Made by a program: the position numbers and the translations under genes
Source of the DNA: Candidatus Microthrix subdominans
Lineage (GTDB): Bacteria; Actinomycetota; Acidimicrobiia; Acidimicrobiales; Microtrichaceae
Assembly: GCA_016719385.1 (NCBI GenBank)
Contig: JADJZA010000011.1
Coordinates: 1 to 64,000, forward strand
Direction: 5' to 3'
DNA length: 64,000 nucleotides
The notes under the pieces: generated by a model
Databases searched by the model: none
Told to the model about the DNA's origin: nothing
The model's input: only the letters and a program-made list of their open reading frames with translations
Part shown: piece after piece, positions 18,302 to 27,013 of the stretch
How the letters are laid out: every line of letters begins with the position of its first letter
How positions within the stretch are numbered: position 1 is the first letter of the stretch

Positions 18302-19453
18302 TTACAGCTGTGCGAGGGCCTGGTAGGCGGACATGACGATCATGGCGCCGCGCAGGTCGCCGACGAGGCCGGATGCCATCTTGTTCATCGCGTAGCTGAC
18401 CGTCAGCTGGGCATCGACGTCGATCAGCGCGATCGAGCCGCCCCAGCCACCCCAGAAGCAGGCTCGGGGGTTGGGGCTGAGCGGGATCGACTCGTTCATC
18501 AGGCCGAAGCCCATGCCCAGCTTCATCTTCATGCCCAGCACCAGGTCGACGTCTTCGCTCTGAGGCTCGAAAATGCGCTCGACTCCCCCCGGCGACATCA
18601 GCCGCACCCCGTCCACTTCGCCACCGCAGGCCAGCGCCGCGTGGACCCGGGCGATCGAGCGGGCGTTGCCGGTGCCGCCGGCGGCCGGGATCTCGGCGCC
18701 TCGCCAGGCCCGGGTCCGGGTCTCGGTGGCATCGAGCGGGCAACTCAGCAGCGTGCGAGCGGCGATCGAGTCGATGGCGGTGTCGGTCCCGTCCAGCCCG
18801 GCGCCGGAGGGAACCAGGTCGCCCACGCGGTGGTCCTCCGAGGCGGGCAGACCGATGTGGAAGTCGGCGCCGAGCGGTTCGGCCACCTCCTCGCGAAAGA
18901 ACGTGCCGATCGAGCGGCCGGTGACCCGTCGGACGATGCCCGCCTCCAGGTTGCCCTGGGAGATGGCGTGATACCCCGAATGGGTTCCCGGCTCCCACCA
19001 TGGGCGCTGCGCCGCAAGGTGGTGCTCGACCGCCTCCTCGTCGTAGAGGTCCTCGGGAGCGATGGCCGGGTCGAAGCCCGACAGGCCGGCGTTGTGGGCC
19101 ATCACGTGGCTGACGAGCACGCCTTCCTTGTTGTTGGCGGCGAACTCGGGCCAGTAGGTGGCCACCGGCGCGCTGAAGTCGATCTCGCCCCGGTCGGCCA
19201 GCATCAACATGACGGTGGCGGCCATCGTCTTGGTCGTCGAGTAGACGTTGACGATCGTGTCGGCCTGCCACGGGCGGCCGTGTTCGTCGGCGTCGCCCGC
19301 CCACAGGTCGACGACCGGGTTCCCACCCAGGGTGACGCACACCGAGGCGCCGAGCTCCTGCCCGCTGTCGAAGTTGGCGGCCATCGCCGCCTGCACCGGC
19401 TCGAACTCGTCGTCGCAGGTTCCGTGGATCTCGGTCATCTCGTCTGCCCCCAT
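18302..19453 (-). CDS. Serine hydrolase of the beta-lactamase (class C / family VIII esterase) fold
   Basis: 383 residues from ATG 19453; a second ATG 15 bases later is also possible. Active-site motif STTK in NVYSTTKTMAATVML (near residue 74) with the Ser and Lys of SxxK. The Tyr motif is SGYHAISQGNLEAG near 165, and the C-terminal WGGWGGS-type segment (ACFWGGWGGSIALID, near 335) stands where the KTG/HxG motif is expected. No signal peptide, so cytoplasmic. The family includes EstB-like esterases and LACTB-like peptidases rather than antibiotic lactamases. It is convergent with the hydrolase at 17531. Confidence 0.85.
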   Translation of the reverse strand: MGADEMTEIHGTCDDEFEPVQAAMAANFDSGQELGASVCVTLGGNPVVDLWAGDADEHGRPWQADTIVNVYSTTKTMAATVMLMLADRGEIDFSAPVATYWPEFAANNKEGVLVSHVMAHNAGLSGFDPAIAPEDLYDEEAVEHHLAAQRPWWEPGTHSGYHAISQGNLEAGIVRRVTGRSIGTFFREEVAEPLGADFHIGLPASEDHRVGDLVPSGAGLDGTDTAIDSIAARTLLSCPLDATETRTRAWRGAEIPAAGGTGNARSIARVHAALACGGEVDGVRLMSPGGVERIFEPQSEDVDLVLGMKMKLGMGFGLMNESIPLSPNPRACFWGGWGGSIALIDVDAQLTVSYAMNKMASGLVGDLRGAMIVMSAYQALAQL

Positions 19454-19472
19454 GCTGGTCTGGTCAACGAGG

Positions 19473-19943
19473 TTAGGAGCAGGACTCCAGCACCGCTGCG
19501 GTGGTGACCGCGCCGAGCTCCCACAGCCGCTCGGAGGCGTCGACCGTCGGCGACCCGACGACGAGCACCGGTGGCCTGACCGCCGACCAGCCGAGGCCGG
19601 TGACGATGCGTTGGACGGCGAGGGCGGCGCCGTCGACCTCGTTGTTGCCGTGCACCCACAGCCCCCAGGGGCGACCTCGGGTGGCGTCGAGGCACGGGTA
19701 GTACACCGTGTCGAAGAAGTGCTTCAGCGCCCCCGACATGTAACCGAAGTTGGCCGGGGTGCCCAGCAGGTAGCCGTCAGCGTCGAGCACGTCGGGCACG
19801 ACCGCCGCCAGGGCCGGGCGGAGGACGACCTCGAGGTCGCCTTCGAGTTCGTCGCCAGCAGCGGTCGCCCCGTCGCACACCGAGTGGAGCATCGCGTGGG
19901 TATCCGGTGACGGCGTGTGGTGGATCACGAGCAGGCGGGCCAT
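19473..19943 (-). CDS. Flavodoxin-fold protein (FMN-dependent reductase-like)
   Basis: 156 residues from ATG 19943. Residues 1-10 (MARLLVIHHT) form the first strand and the phosphate-binding loop (HHTPSPDTHA). GYLLGTPANFGYMSGALKHF near residue 70 is the flavodoxin-like FMN-binding signature, and RPWGLWVHGNNEVDGAAL follows. The frame is open to 19997, but the ATG is preferred because CAGGCT, a near -10, ends 5 nt before it. Probably binds FMN and acts as a small reductase or electron carrier; partner unknown. The divergent neighbour is ftsK. Confidence 0.75.
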   Translation of the reverse strand: MARLLVIHHTPSPDTHAMLHSVCDGATAAGDELEGDLEVVLRPALAAVVPDVLDADGYLLGTPANFGYMSGALKHFFDTVYYPCLDATRGRPWGLWVHGNNEVDGAALAVQRIVTGLGWSAVRPPVLVVGSPTVDASERLWELGAVTTAAVLESCS

Positions 19944-19998
19944 GCCCAAGCCTGGCCCATCCGGGTCGAGGGTGCGCCAGATCGTCACCGGTCGCAAC

Positions 19999-20004
19999 TA
20001 CCTT
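19999..20004 (+). promoter_or_regulatory. -10 hexamer TACCTT of ftsK
   Basis: TACCTT ends 10 nt before GTG 20015, and no ribosome site is present. Confidence 0.45.
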
Positions 20005-20014
20005 GGACGGTGAC

Positions 20015-22549
20015 GTGGCTACGAAGAAATCATCCAATCGGTCCAGCAGCGCTGGGTCCTCGGGTACCCGCTCCTCTTCGGTGGCGGGACGCGCGGGGCG
20101 ATCGACGGCGACCAGCCGCGGCCGGTCCGCGCCCAAGTCCTCTGGCCGTTCCAGTACCCGCAACACCAAGAAGCCCGGTGCCAATGGGCGTTCGGGCTGG
20201 TTGAGCGAAGCCTTCGAGGGCTACGGGGACGACGTCGCCGGCACCTTGCTGATCGGTGCGGCGATCATCTGCGGGCTCGGCATCTACGGGGGCTTCGGCG
20301 GTGCGCTTGGCCGCCTGTTTCGCAACGTCGTCATCGACGTGGCGGGCCTGTTTGCCTACGTGGTCCCGGTCCTCGCCGTCGCGCTGGGCGTGTGGCTGAT
20401 CGCCCGCCCCAACGAGATCGACGCCGAGTCGGCGGCCAGCACCCGCCGTCGGTTGGTTGGAGCACTGCTGGCCTTCGCCAGCCTGACCGGCGCCACCCAC
20501 CTGATCGTCGACCCGCCGCCAATGGGCGAGGTGGGCGTCGGCGTGGCCAACGACAACGCCGGTGGGCTGTTCGGCTGGTTGGTGGCCAACCCGCTCAGCA
20601 CCCTGTTGGGCCGCTGGGGCGCCCTGGCGCTGATGCCGGTGGTGTTGTTCTTCGCCGTGTCGTTGCTGACCGGCCGCCGCATGCGCACGCTTGCCGGCGA
20701 TACCCGGGTTGCCCTGGCACCGGTGGGACGCCTGATGGGCGACGGAGCGGGCGCACTGTTCCGCCTGGGGCCCCGCGAGGCGATCCTCGACGGACCGGCC
20801 ACCGAGGAGGAGGTCGACCCGGATGCGCCGACCGGCGTGATGGACGGGCCCGGTGGGCATCGGGGGCGCTTCTTCGACCAGGACAACGACCCGGCCACCG
20901 GCCATCTCGAGACGCCGCCCGCGCTGCCGCCGACCGGTCCGCCGCCGTCCACCTCGACCAAGGCCCAGGTCACCCCGCCCCGGCCCCCCAAGGTGGTCGT
21001 CCCCTTTGACGACTCGGTCGATCCCGAGCAGCTGGAGATGGATCTCGACCCGGCCGCCGGGTCCTCGTGGGTGTTGCCCCGCATCGACCTGCTCAGCCGC
21101 AGCGACACTCGGGAGGTCGACGAGGAGGCGGTGGCCGAACGGGGTCAGCGCCTCGAGGCGGCCCTTGCTGAGCACGGGGTGGAGACCCGCCTGGTCGGCA
21201 TGGTGGTCGGCCCGACGGTCACCCGCTACGAACTCGAGCTCGGCGTGGGCGTCAAGGTGGCCAAGGTCACCAACCTCAACCGCGACATCGCCTACGCACT
21301 CGCCTCGTCAGATGTGCGGATCATCGCCCCGATCCCGGGCCGCCAGGCGATCGGGGTCGAGGTGCCCAACGACGACCGCGACGTCGTGGCGCTGGGCGAC
21401 ATCCTCACCTCCGCGGAGGCGGCCAAGGCTCGGGCGCCGCTCGAGGTCGGCGTCGGGCGTGACATCAACGGCCGGTCGGTCATGGTCGACCTGGCGACGA
21501 TGCCCCACGTGCTGATCGCCGGCCAGACCGGTGCCGGCAAGTCGAGCTGCCTCAACTCGATCCTCACGTCGATCATGATGCGGGTCACCCCCGACCAGGT
21601 TGGGCTGATCCTGATCGACCCCAAGCGGGTGGAGCTCACCCAGTACGACCGCATCCCGCACCTGCTGACCAGCGTGGTGACCGACCCGAAGAAGGCCGCC
21701 AACGCCCTCGACTGGGCGGTGAGGGAGATGGAGAAGCGCTACGACCTGCTCCAGGAGGCGGGCGTGCGAGACATCGGCGGCTACAACGCCAACTACGACG
21801 CCGGCCGCCTCGACTCGCCACTGGGCGAGGAGCGCGAGTGGGAGCGGATGCGCTACATCCTCGTCGTCGTCGACGAGCTGTCCGACCTGATGCTCGTCGC
21901 CCCGCGGGACGTCGAAAACTCGATCTGCCGTCTCGCCCAGATGGCCCGCGCCGTCGGCATCCACCTGGTGATCGCCACCCAGCGTCCGTCGGTCAACGTG
22001 ATCACCGGCGTGATCAAGGCCAACGTGCCCGCCCGCATGGCCTTTGCCGTGGCTTCGTCAACCGACTCGAAGGTGGTGCTCGATCAGGTCGGCGCCGAGC
22101 GCCTGGTCGGACGGGGCGACATGTTGTTGCTCGGCCCGGCAGCGTCCGTCGCCCAGCGCATCCAGGGCGCCTGGGTGGAGGAGAGCGAGGTGCGCGACAT
22201 CGTCGGCCACTGGCGCGAGCAGGCCCCGGTGGTCGAGGAGCGCTACACCGAGGGAGTCGCCGATGAGACCGACCGACCGGGGGGCGAGGATCCGGTGACC
22301 GCCTCCGCCGCCGATCCCAACGACGACGACGAACTGCTGAAGCAGGCCTGGGAGCTGGTCGTTCGTTCGCAGCTCGGTTCGACCTCGATGCTTCAGCGCA
22401 AGCTGCGCGTGGGCTTCGCCCGGGCGGGTCGCCTGATGGACCTGCTCGAGGAGCGCGGGATCGTCGGCGCGTCGGAAGGCTCGAAGGCCCGCACGGTTCT
22501 CATGACGCCCGAGGAACTCGACGAGCTGATCAACGCAGGCCAGTTTTAG
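20015..22549 (+). CDS. ftsK: DNA translocase FtsK/SpoIIIE
   Basis: 844 residues from GTG 20015. The septum-located DNA pump clears chromosomes from the closing septum and activates dimer resolution. Residues 1-60 are Ser/Arg/Thr/Lys-rich and disordered. Four or so membrane helices follow (from VAGTLLIGAAIICGLGIYGG to ALMPVVLFFAVSLL, residues 70-220), then a Pro-rich linker to about 340. The RecA-like motor has Walker A GQTGAGKSS near 502 and Walker B YILVVVDELSDLM near 613. The C-terminal gamma winged helix (SMLQRKLRVGFARAGRLMDL to the end) reads KOPS. The linker is short compared with E. coli FtsK. rimO follows after 94 bases. Confidence 0.95.
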   Translation: MATKKSSNRSSSAGSSGTRSSSVAGRAGRSTATSRGRSAPKSSGRSSTRNTKKPGANGRSGWLSEAFEGYGDDVAGTLLIGAAIICGLGIYGGFGGALGRLFRNVVIDVAGLFAYVVPVLAVALGVWLIARPNEIDAESAASTRRRLVGALLAFASLTGATHLIVDPPPMGEVGVGVANDNAGGLFGWLVANPLSTLLGRWGALALMPVVLFFAVSLLTGRRMRTLAGDTRVALAPVGRLMGDGAGALFRLGPREAILDGPATEEEVDPDAPTGVMDGPGGHRGRFFDQDNDPATGHLETPPALPPTGPPPSTSTKAQVTPPRPPKVVVPFDDSVDPEQLEMDLDPAAGSSWVLPRIDLLSRSDTREVDEEAVAERGQRLEAALAEHGVETRLVGMVVGPTVTRYELELGVGVKVAKVTNLNRDIAYALASSDVRIIAPIPGRQAIGVEVPNDDRDVVALGDILTSAEAAKARAPLEVGVGRDINGRSVMVDLATMPHVLIAGQTGAGKSSCLNSILTSIMMRVTPDQVGLILIDPKRVELTQYDRIPHLLTSVVTDPKKAANALDWAVREMEKRYDLLQEAGVRDIGGYNANYDAGRLDSPLGEEREWERMRYILVVVDELSDLMLVAPRDVENSICRLAQMARAVGIHLVIATQRPSVNVITGVIKANVPARMAFAVASSTDSKVVLDQVGAERLVGRGDMLLLGPAASVAQRIQGAWVEESEVRDIVGHWREQAPVVEERYTEGVADETDRPGGEDPVTASAADPNDDDELLKQAWELVVRSQLGSTSMLQRKLRVGFARAGRLMDLLEERGIVGASEGSKARTVLMTPEELDELINAGQF

Positions 22550-22628
22550 GGCACTGTCGGCCGGCGCCGTCCGACGACGGCCCCGGGGGGCGCCTAGGCA
22601 GCGAAACGGTTGGGGACGGCGGGCGATC

Positions 22629-22634
22629 TACGCT
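22629..22634 (+). promoter_or_regulatory. -10 hexamer TACGCT of rimO
   Basis: TACGCT ends 9 nt before ATG 22644; leaderless pattern. Confidence 0.5.
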
Positions 22635-22643
22635 GTTGGCCTC

Positions 22644-24077
22644 ATGTCGAAGCGCTACTGGTTGGAAACCCTGGGCTGTCCGAAAAACCAGGTGGATTCG
22701 GACAAGCTGGAGGGCACCCTCCTCGCCGCCGGCTACGAGGCCGCGCCCGGACCGGGCGAGGCCGAGCTGGTCGTGGTCAACACCTGCGCGTTCATCGAGG
22801 ATGCCCGGGCCGAATCGATCGAAGCGGTGCTCGGCCTGTCCGAGGACCGGGCCGAGGGGGCCGAGCTGGTCGTCACCGGTTGCCTGGCCGAGCGGGCGGG
22901 TGCCGAGTTGGCCGAGGCGATCCCCGAAATCGATCGGGTGGCCCCCTTCGGGGCCGACCTGTTGGGGCGATTCTCCGACCCGCTCGCCGGGGATGCTCAG
23001 GGCGCCGGGTCGGTAGGTTCGAACGGTTCGGCCACCGTCGCCGTCACCCTCGGCCCCTCTCGTCTGGGCGGCACGAGCAACGGTGCGGTCGTGCCCGACA
23101 TGGACCTGCTCGAGCTGCCACGCCCACCGTCGAGCTCACCGTGGGCCTACGTCAAGATCGCCGAGGGCTGCGACCGGGCCTGCGGGTTCTGTGCCATCCC
23201 GAGCTTCCGCGGGCCGCAACGGTCCCGCACGATCGAGTCGATTGTTGCGGAGGTCGCTGGTCTTGTCGGGTCCAACCCACGAGCGGCCCGTGGCGGGAGT
23301 GACGAGGTCGAGGCGCTCGGCCACAACGCCAACAGCGCTCGAGAGATCGTCCTCGTCGCCCAGGACCTGGCCGCCTACGGCCGGGACCAGGGGGTGGGGG
23401 AGCGGGCGATCATCCCGCTGGTGCAGGCGGTCGCCGAACGGGTCGATTGGGTCCGATTGTTGTATCTCTACCCCTCGGACCTGACCGAGGCCCTCATCGA
23501 GACCGTGCTGGCGACCGGCGTGCCCTACTTCGACCTGTCGCTGCAACACACCTCGCGTCCGGTGCTGCGCCGCATGCGCCGCTGGGGCGACGGCGATGCC
23601 TTCCTCGAGCGGATCGAGCGTATTCGCTCGGCCGAGCCGGCCGCGGTGTTTCGCTCCAACTTTCTGATCGGCTATCCCGGGGAGACCGAGGAGGACCACG
23701 ACGACCTGCTGGCCTTCATCGAGGCCGCCCAGGTCGACTGGTGCGGGCTGTTCAAGTTCTCCCGGGAGGACGGCACCTATGCCGACTCCCTGCCCGATCA
23801 GGTGGCTCCCGAGCTGGTGGCGGAGCGTCATGCCGAGGCGGCAGAGCTGGCCGAGGCGATCACCGCCCAGCGGCGCCTGGACCGGGTGGGGAGCACCGTC
23901 GAGGTCCTGATCGATGCCCCTGGGGTGGGCCGCAGCACCGGTGAGGCACCCGAGATCGACGGGATCATCTCGGTACCGGCTCACCTTCCGGTCGGGTCGA
24001 TGGCCATGGTCCGGATCGTCGATGCCGAAGGGCCCGACCTGGAGGCCCTCCCGCTGAGTGACCATGCTGCTGAGTGA
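22644..24077 (+). CDS. rimO: Ribosomal protein S12 methylthiotransferase RimO
   Basis: 477 residues. Radical-SAM enzyme that methylthiolates an Asp of ribosomal protein S12. The N-terminal cluster cysteines are in LETLGCPKNQVDSDK, VVNTCAFIEDA and VVTGCLAER; the RimO-type LGCPKN distinguishes it from MiaB. The radical-SAM motif is CDRACGFC near residue 175, then FRGPQRSRTIESI, LQHTSRPVLRRMRR and LIGYPGETEEDHDDL; a TRAM domain ends the protein. A Gly/Ser-rich insert (about 115-150) and another near 215 are longer than usual. The last codons lie in a short tandem repeat that runs into pgsA. Confidence 0.93.
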   Translation: MSKRYWLETLGCPKNQVDSDKLEGTLLAAGYEAAPGPGEAELVVVNTCAFIEDARAESIEAVLGLSEDRAEGAELVVTGCLAERAGAELAEAIPEIDRVAPFGADLLGRFSDPLAGDAQGAGSVGSNGSATVAVTLGPSRLGGTSNGAVVPDMDLLELPRPPSSSPWAYVKIAEGCDRACGFCAIPSFRGPQRSRTIESIVAEVAGLVGSNPRAARGGSDEVEALGHNANSAREIVLVAQDLAAYGRDQGVGERAIIPLVQAVAERVDWVRLLYLYPSDLTEALIETVLATGVPYFDLSLQHTSRPVLRRMRRWGDGDAFLERIERIRSAEPAAVFRSNFLIGYPGETEEDHDDLLAFIEAAQVDWCGLFKFSREDGTYADSLPDQVAPELVAERHAEAAELAEAITAQRRLDRVGSTVEVLIDAPGVGRSTGEAPEIDGIISVPAHLPVGSMAMVRIVDAEGPDLEALPLSDHAAE

Positions 24078-24117
24078 TCATGTCGCTGAGTGACCAGCCG
24101 TCGAGTGACCAGCCGTC
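24053..24117 (+). repeat. Tandem repeat across the rimO/pgsA junction
   Basis: Four head-to-tail units related to GCTGAGTGACCA: 24053-24068, 24069-24084, 24085-24102 and 24103-24117. The repeat contains the rimO stop (24075-24077) and the ATG at 24080 of pgsA, and gives PgsA its SDQPSSDQPSSD N-terminus. Slippage here could change either end. Confidence 0.6.
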
Positions 24118-24739
24118 GAGCGATCGAGTGGGGAGCGCCTCGGGTGATCAACCGTCGACCGAACGGCCGGGTGGTTTCGGTCCGTCGGCGCTGCTGACCC
24201 CCGCCAACCTGGTCACGCTGGGCCGCATCGCCGCCGCCCCGGTGGCCTTCGCCATGATGCTGACCAACGATGGTGTTGGCACCTGGGCGTTGCTGGCCCT
24301 GTGGTTCGTGCTGTCGGCCACCGACATGTTCGATGGCTATCTCGCTCGCAAGCAGGGCTCGACCCGTTCCGGTGCCTTCCTCGACCCCCTTGCCGACAAG
24401 GTGCTGGTGTTGGGCGGTTTCATCACCCTCGCCGTCATCGGGCGCTTCCCATGGGCGGCGGTCATCCTCACCGTCGCCCGCGAGGTGGGTATCTCGGCTT
24501 TTCGGACCTACTGGGGACGACGCGGGTTGTCGGTGCCGGCCTCCTCGCTGGCCAAGTGGAAGACCTTCATCCAGCTCGGTGCGGTCGGCTGGACGACCTG
24601 GCCGACCTTCACCGATTGGCGATGGCTGTCCGACAGTTGGCTGTGGGCCAGCGTCCTGATCGCCTGGGTGACCGCAGTGCAGTACGTGCTCGCCGGGAGT
24701 AGAGCGACCTCCAGCACGGGGGAAGCAACAAAGGCCTGA
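24074..24739 (+). CDS. pgsA: CDP-alcohol phosphatidyltransferase, phosphatidylglycerophosphate synthase-like
   Basis: 221 residues. Membrane enzyme that moves a phosphatidyl group from CDP-diacylglycerol to glycerol-3-phosphate. The CDP-OH-P motif is complete: DMFDGYLARKQGSTRSG followed by FLDPLADK (D-x2-DG-x2-AR-x9-G-x3-D-x3-D), near residues 86-115. It has five or six membrane helices, starting with TLGRIAAAPVAFAMMLTN. The first 38 residues are Ser/Asp/Gly-rich and repeat-derived. The start overlaps the rimO stop (GTG 24074; ATG 24080 is an alternative), so translation is coupled. Phosphatidylinositol-type synthases share the fold, but the length and motif fit PgsA best. Confidence 0.88.
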   Translation: MIMSLSDQPSSDQPSSDRVGSASGDQPSTERPGGFGPSALLTPANLVTLGRIAAAPVAFAMMLTNDGVGTWALLALWFVLSATDMFDGYLARKQGSTRSGAFLDPLADKVLVLGGFITLAVIGRFPWAAVILTVAREVGISAFRTYWGRRGLSVPASSLAKWKTFIQLGAVGWTTWPTFTDWRWLSDSWLWASVLIAWVTAVQYVLAGSRATSSTGEATKA

Positions 24740-24793
24740 GCGGGCCTGACCGTCCGTTAGGTTGGTCCTCTACGCCGATCGAACGGGGGCGCC

Positions 24794-25654
24794 GTGGCCG
24801 GAGATACCAAACCGAAGAAGATGCTCATCGGGGGCATCGTGATCATGGTGATTGCGACGATCGGAGGCATTACGGCCCTCGTCCTCGGGATCACCAGGAT
24901 CTCGGGCGTTGCGAACGAAATCACCTCCAGCGACAGCGTGGCGCTGCCCGGCGCGGAGACCGTCGCCGGCTCTGGTAGCCAGTTCACCGTGTGGTCGACG
25001 GGCTCGTACGTCAACTGCACGGTCAACGGTGGTGACGTCACCTTCAACACGTCGGGCAGCACCAGCCAGTCGACCGATGTCGAGGGGCAGAGCTTCAACC
25101 TGGTCGGTTGGTTCGACACATCCAGCGGACGGGACTTCGCGGTCGACTGCGACGGTACGCCAGGGGAGACCTTCTCGGTCATCGAGGTGTCGTTCTCGGC
25201 GCTGGCGACCGGGATCGGCTTGATTGTCGGCTCGATTTTCGGAGGGTTTGGGCTGTTCTTCATCGGGCTCGTCTTCGTGATCATCGCCCTGTTCCGCCGG
25301 TCGAGCTGGACGAAGCGCCACGGCCCGGGTCCCATGGGTCCTGGCGGATATCAGCCACCGCCCGGCCAGCAGGGCTGGACAGCACAGCCACAGGCTCCGG
25401 CGGGCTGGGATCCGACGGGTGGCGGACAGGCGCCCGCACCCGGGCAAGGCGGTTCGTTCCCCGGGCAGGCGCCGCCGCCTCCAGGCGGCCAGGTGCCACC
25501 TCTGGGCGGCCAGGCGCCGCCTCCCCCCGGTGGGCAGCCGCCGCCGTTCGGTAACGCGCCCACCGCTCCCGGCGGCCCACCTCCACCGCCCCCGGGCCCG
25601 CCGCCCGTGCCCGGTGGTCAGGGTGGCGCGCCACCGCCTCCTCCTCCCGGTTAG
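24794..25654 (+). CDS. Membrane protein with small external domain and Pro/Gly-rich tail
   Basis: 286 residues from GTG 24794, with GGGGGCG upstream. Helix 1 is at residues 9-32 (MLIGGIVIMVIATIGGITAL), an external beta-like domain with two cysteines (YVNCTVNGGDVTF and FAVDCDGTPGETF) spans 45-135, and helix 2 is at about 137-165 (GLIVGSIFGGFGLFFIGLVF). A cytoplasmic tail of 120 residues is nearly all Pro, Gly, Gln and Ala. No named family. The layout (helix, external domain, helix, Pro-rich tail) recurs in the two proteins at 48983 and 49648, suggesting a shared type of envelope protein. A TAGGTT at about 24758 may be its -10. Confidence 0.7.
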   Translation: MAGDTKPKKMLIGGIVIMVIATIGGITALVLGITRISGVANEITSSDSVALPGAETVAGSGSQFTVWSTGSYVNCTVNGGDVTFNTSGSTSQSTDVEGQSFNLVGWFDTSSGRDFAVDCDGTPGETFSVIEVSFSALATGIGLIVGSIFGGFGLFFIGLVFVIIALFRRSSWTKRHGPGPMGPGGYQPPPGQQGWTAQPQAPAGWDPTGGGQAPAPGQGGSFPGQAPPPPGGQVPPLGGQAPPPPGGQPPPFGNAPTAPGGPPPPPPGPPPVPGGQGGAPPPPPPG

Positions 25655-25730
25655 ACCTTCGGTGAGACCCGAGGCTCGCACTGGCTCATTCGGGCCCACA
25701 GCGCTCGTGCTGAGACGGTTCCCGTTTGAG

Positions 25731-25736
25731 TAGGTT
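25731..25736 (+). promoter_or_regulatory. -10 hexamer TAGGTT of cinA
   Basis: TAGGTT ends 6 nt before ATG 25743 with no ribosome site; leaderless pattern. Confidence 0.5.
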
Positions 25737-25742
25737 GCCGAG

Positions 25743-26993
25743 ATGAACGTTGAAGTGGTCGCGGTCGGCACCGAGCTGTTGTTGGGTCAGATCGTCGATA
25801 CTAACTCCAGCTGGATCGGCGAGCAGCTGGCCCTCGTCGGGCTCGATTCGTTCTTTCAGACCAAGGTGGGCGACAACCTCGATCGCCTCGTCGACACGTT
25901 GCGCCGCGCACTGGACCGCTCCGACGCAGTGATCGTGTGCGGCGGGTTGGGCCCCACCCAGGACGACCTCACGCGGGAAGCGCTCGGCGTCCTCGTCGAG
26001 GAGCCGCTCGACGAGGACGACACCATGGTCGAGCGCATCATCGAGATGTTCGGCTCCCGCGGTCGTCGCATGCCGATGAACAACCTCAACCAGGCGCGCA
26101 AGCCGGCGTCGGCTGAGTTCATTCCGGTGATGCCCGGCACCGCCCCCGGGCTGGTGCTGCCCACCCAGCACGGCGTCGTGTACGCCGTCCCGGGCGTGCC
26201 GTGGGAGATGAAGGAGATGCTCACCGGGTTCGTGCTCGGCGACCTGTCCCGCCGCAGCGGCGACCCAGCGGCGATCGCCAGCCGCACCCTGCGCACCTGG
26301 GGCGAGTCCGAATCCGGTCTCTCCGAGATGTTGGCGCCGCGCATGGCCGAACTCGACGAGGTCGGCAACCCGACGCTGGCCTTTCTCGCTTCCGGTTTCG
26401 AGGGGCTGAAGGTGCGGATCACCGCCAAGGCGGCCGATGCAGCCGCCGCCACTGAGATCGTCGATGAGGAGGCCGACCACCTGCGCGCCCTCCTGGGGCC
26501 GCTGGTGTTTGGTCGCGACGGCGACAACATGGAGTCGACGGTGTTGGCGGCGCTCGAGGTACGCGGCCACACGCTGGCGGTCGCCGAATCGCTCACCGGC
26601 GGCCTGCTCGGATCTCGGCTGGCGTCGGTGCCCGGTGCCTCGGCGGTGTTCCGTGGCGGCGTCATCGCATATCACCCCGAGGTGAAGCAACAGCTACTCG
26701 GCGTGCCCGATGGCCCGGTGGTGACCGAGGAGGCCGCCCTGGCGATGGCGCGCGGCGCCCGCTCCTCGCTGGGGGCCGACGTCGGGCTGGCCACCACCGG
26801 CGTGGCCGGACCCGAGGAGCTGGAGGGCCAACGGGCGGGCACGGTGTGTCTGGCCGCAGTGTGGCCCGGCGGCGAGGCGTCGACCACGCTCGGCCTGCCG
26901 GGTGGGCGCCAACAGATCCGGGAGTTCTCGTGCATCTCAGTGCTCGACCTGCTGCGTCGACGCATGCTGGTCGACGACGACGCCGAGGCCTGA
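25743..26993 (+). CDS. cinA: CinA-like protein (nicotinamide-nucleotide deamidase / MoaB-like fusion)
   Basis: 416 residues, full length. Residues 1-170 are the molybdopterin-binding-like COG1058 domain (VVAVGTELLLGQIVDTN, CGGLGPTQDDLTREAL, VMPGTAPGL, VPGVPWEMKEM). Residues 255-412 are the CinA deamidase domain (LAVAESLTGGLLGSRLASVP, ATTGVAGPEE, GTVCLAAVWPG). Family role: recycling of NMN by deamidation, and ADP-ribose pyrophosphatase activity of the N-terminal domain. In many Actinobacteria cinA sits next to pgsA and ahead of recA, as here, with murL-murD2 inserted in between. Confidence 0.92.
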   Translation: MNVEVVAVGTELLLGQIVDTNSSWIGEQLALVGLDSFFQTKVGDNLDRLVDTLRRALDRSDAVIVCGGLGPTQDDLTREALGVLVEEPLDEDDTMVERIIEMFGSRGRRMPMNNLNQARKPASAEFIPVMPGTAPGLVLPTQHGVVYAVPGVPWEMKEMLTGFVLGDLSRRSGDPAAIASRTLRTWGESESGLSEMLAPRMAELDEVGNPTLAFLASGFEGLKVRITAKAADAAAATEIVDEEADHLRALLGPLVFGRDGDNMESTVLAALEVRGHTLAVAESLTGGLLGSRLASVPGASAVFRGGVIAYHPEVKQQLLGVPDGPVVTEEAALAMARGARSSLGADVGLATTGVAGPEELEGQRAGTVCLAAVWPGGEASTTLGLPGGRQQIREFSCISVLDLLRRRMLVDDDAEA

Positions 26994-27013
26994 GGGTGGC
27001 AAGCTGGTCGGCC

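Noticed and set aside
18302..19453. An antibiotic beta-lactamase
   Set aside because: There is no signal peptide, and the third motif is a WGGWGG-type segment rather than KTG, which fits family VIII esterases better.
25330..25654. A repeat array resembling CRISPR or satellite DNA
   Set aside because: The periodicity comes from Pro/Gly codons of the membrane-protein tail; unit lengths and sequences vary and there are no spacers.
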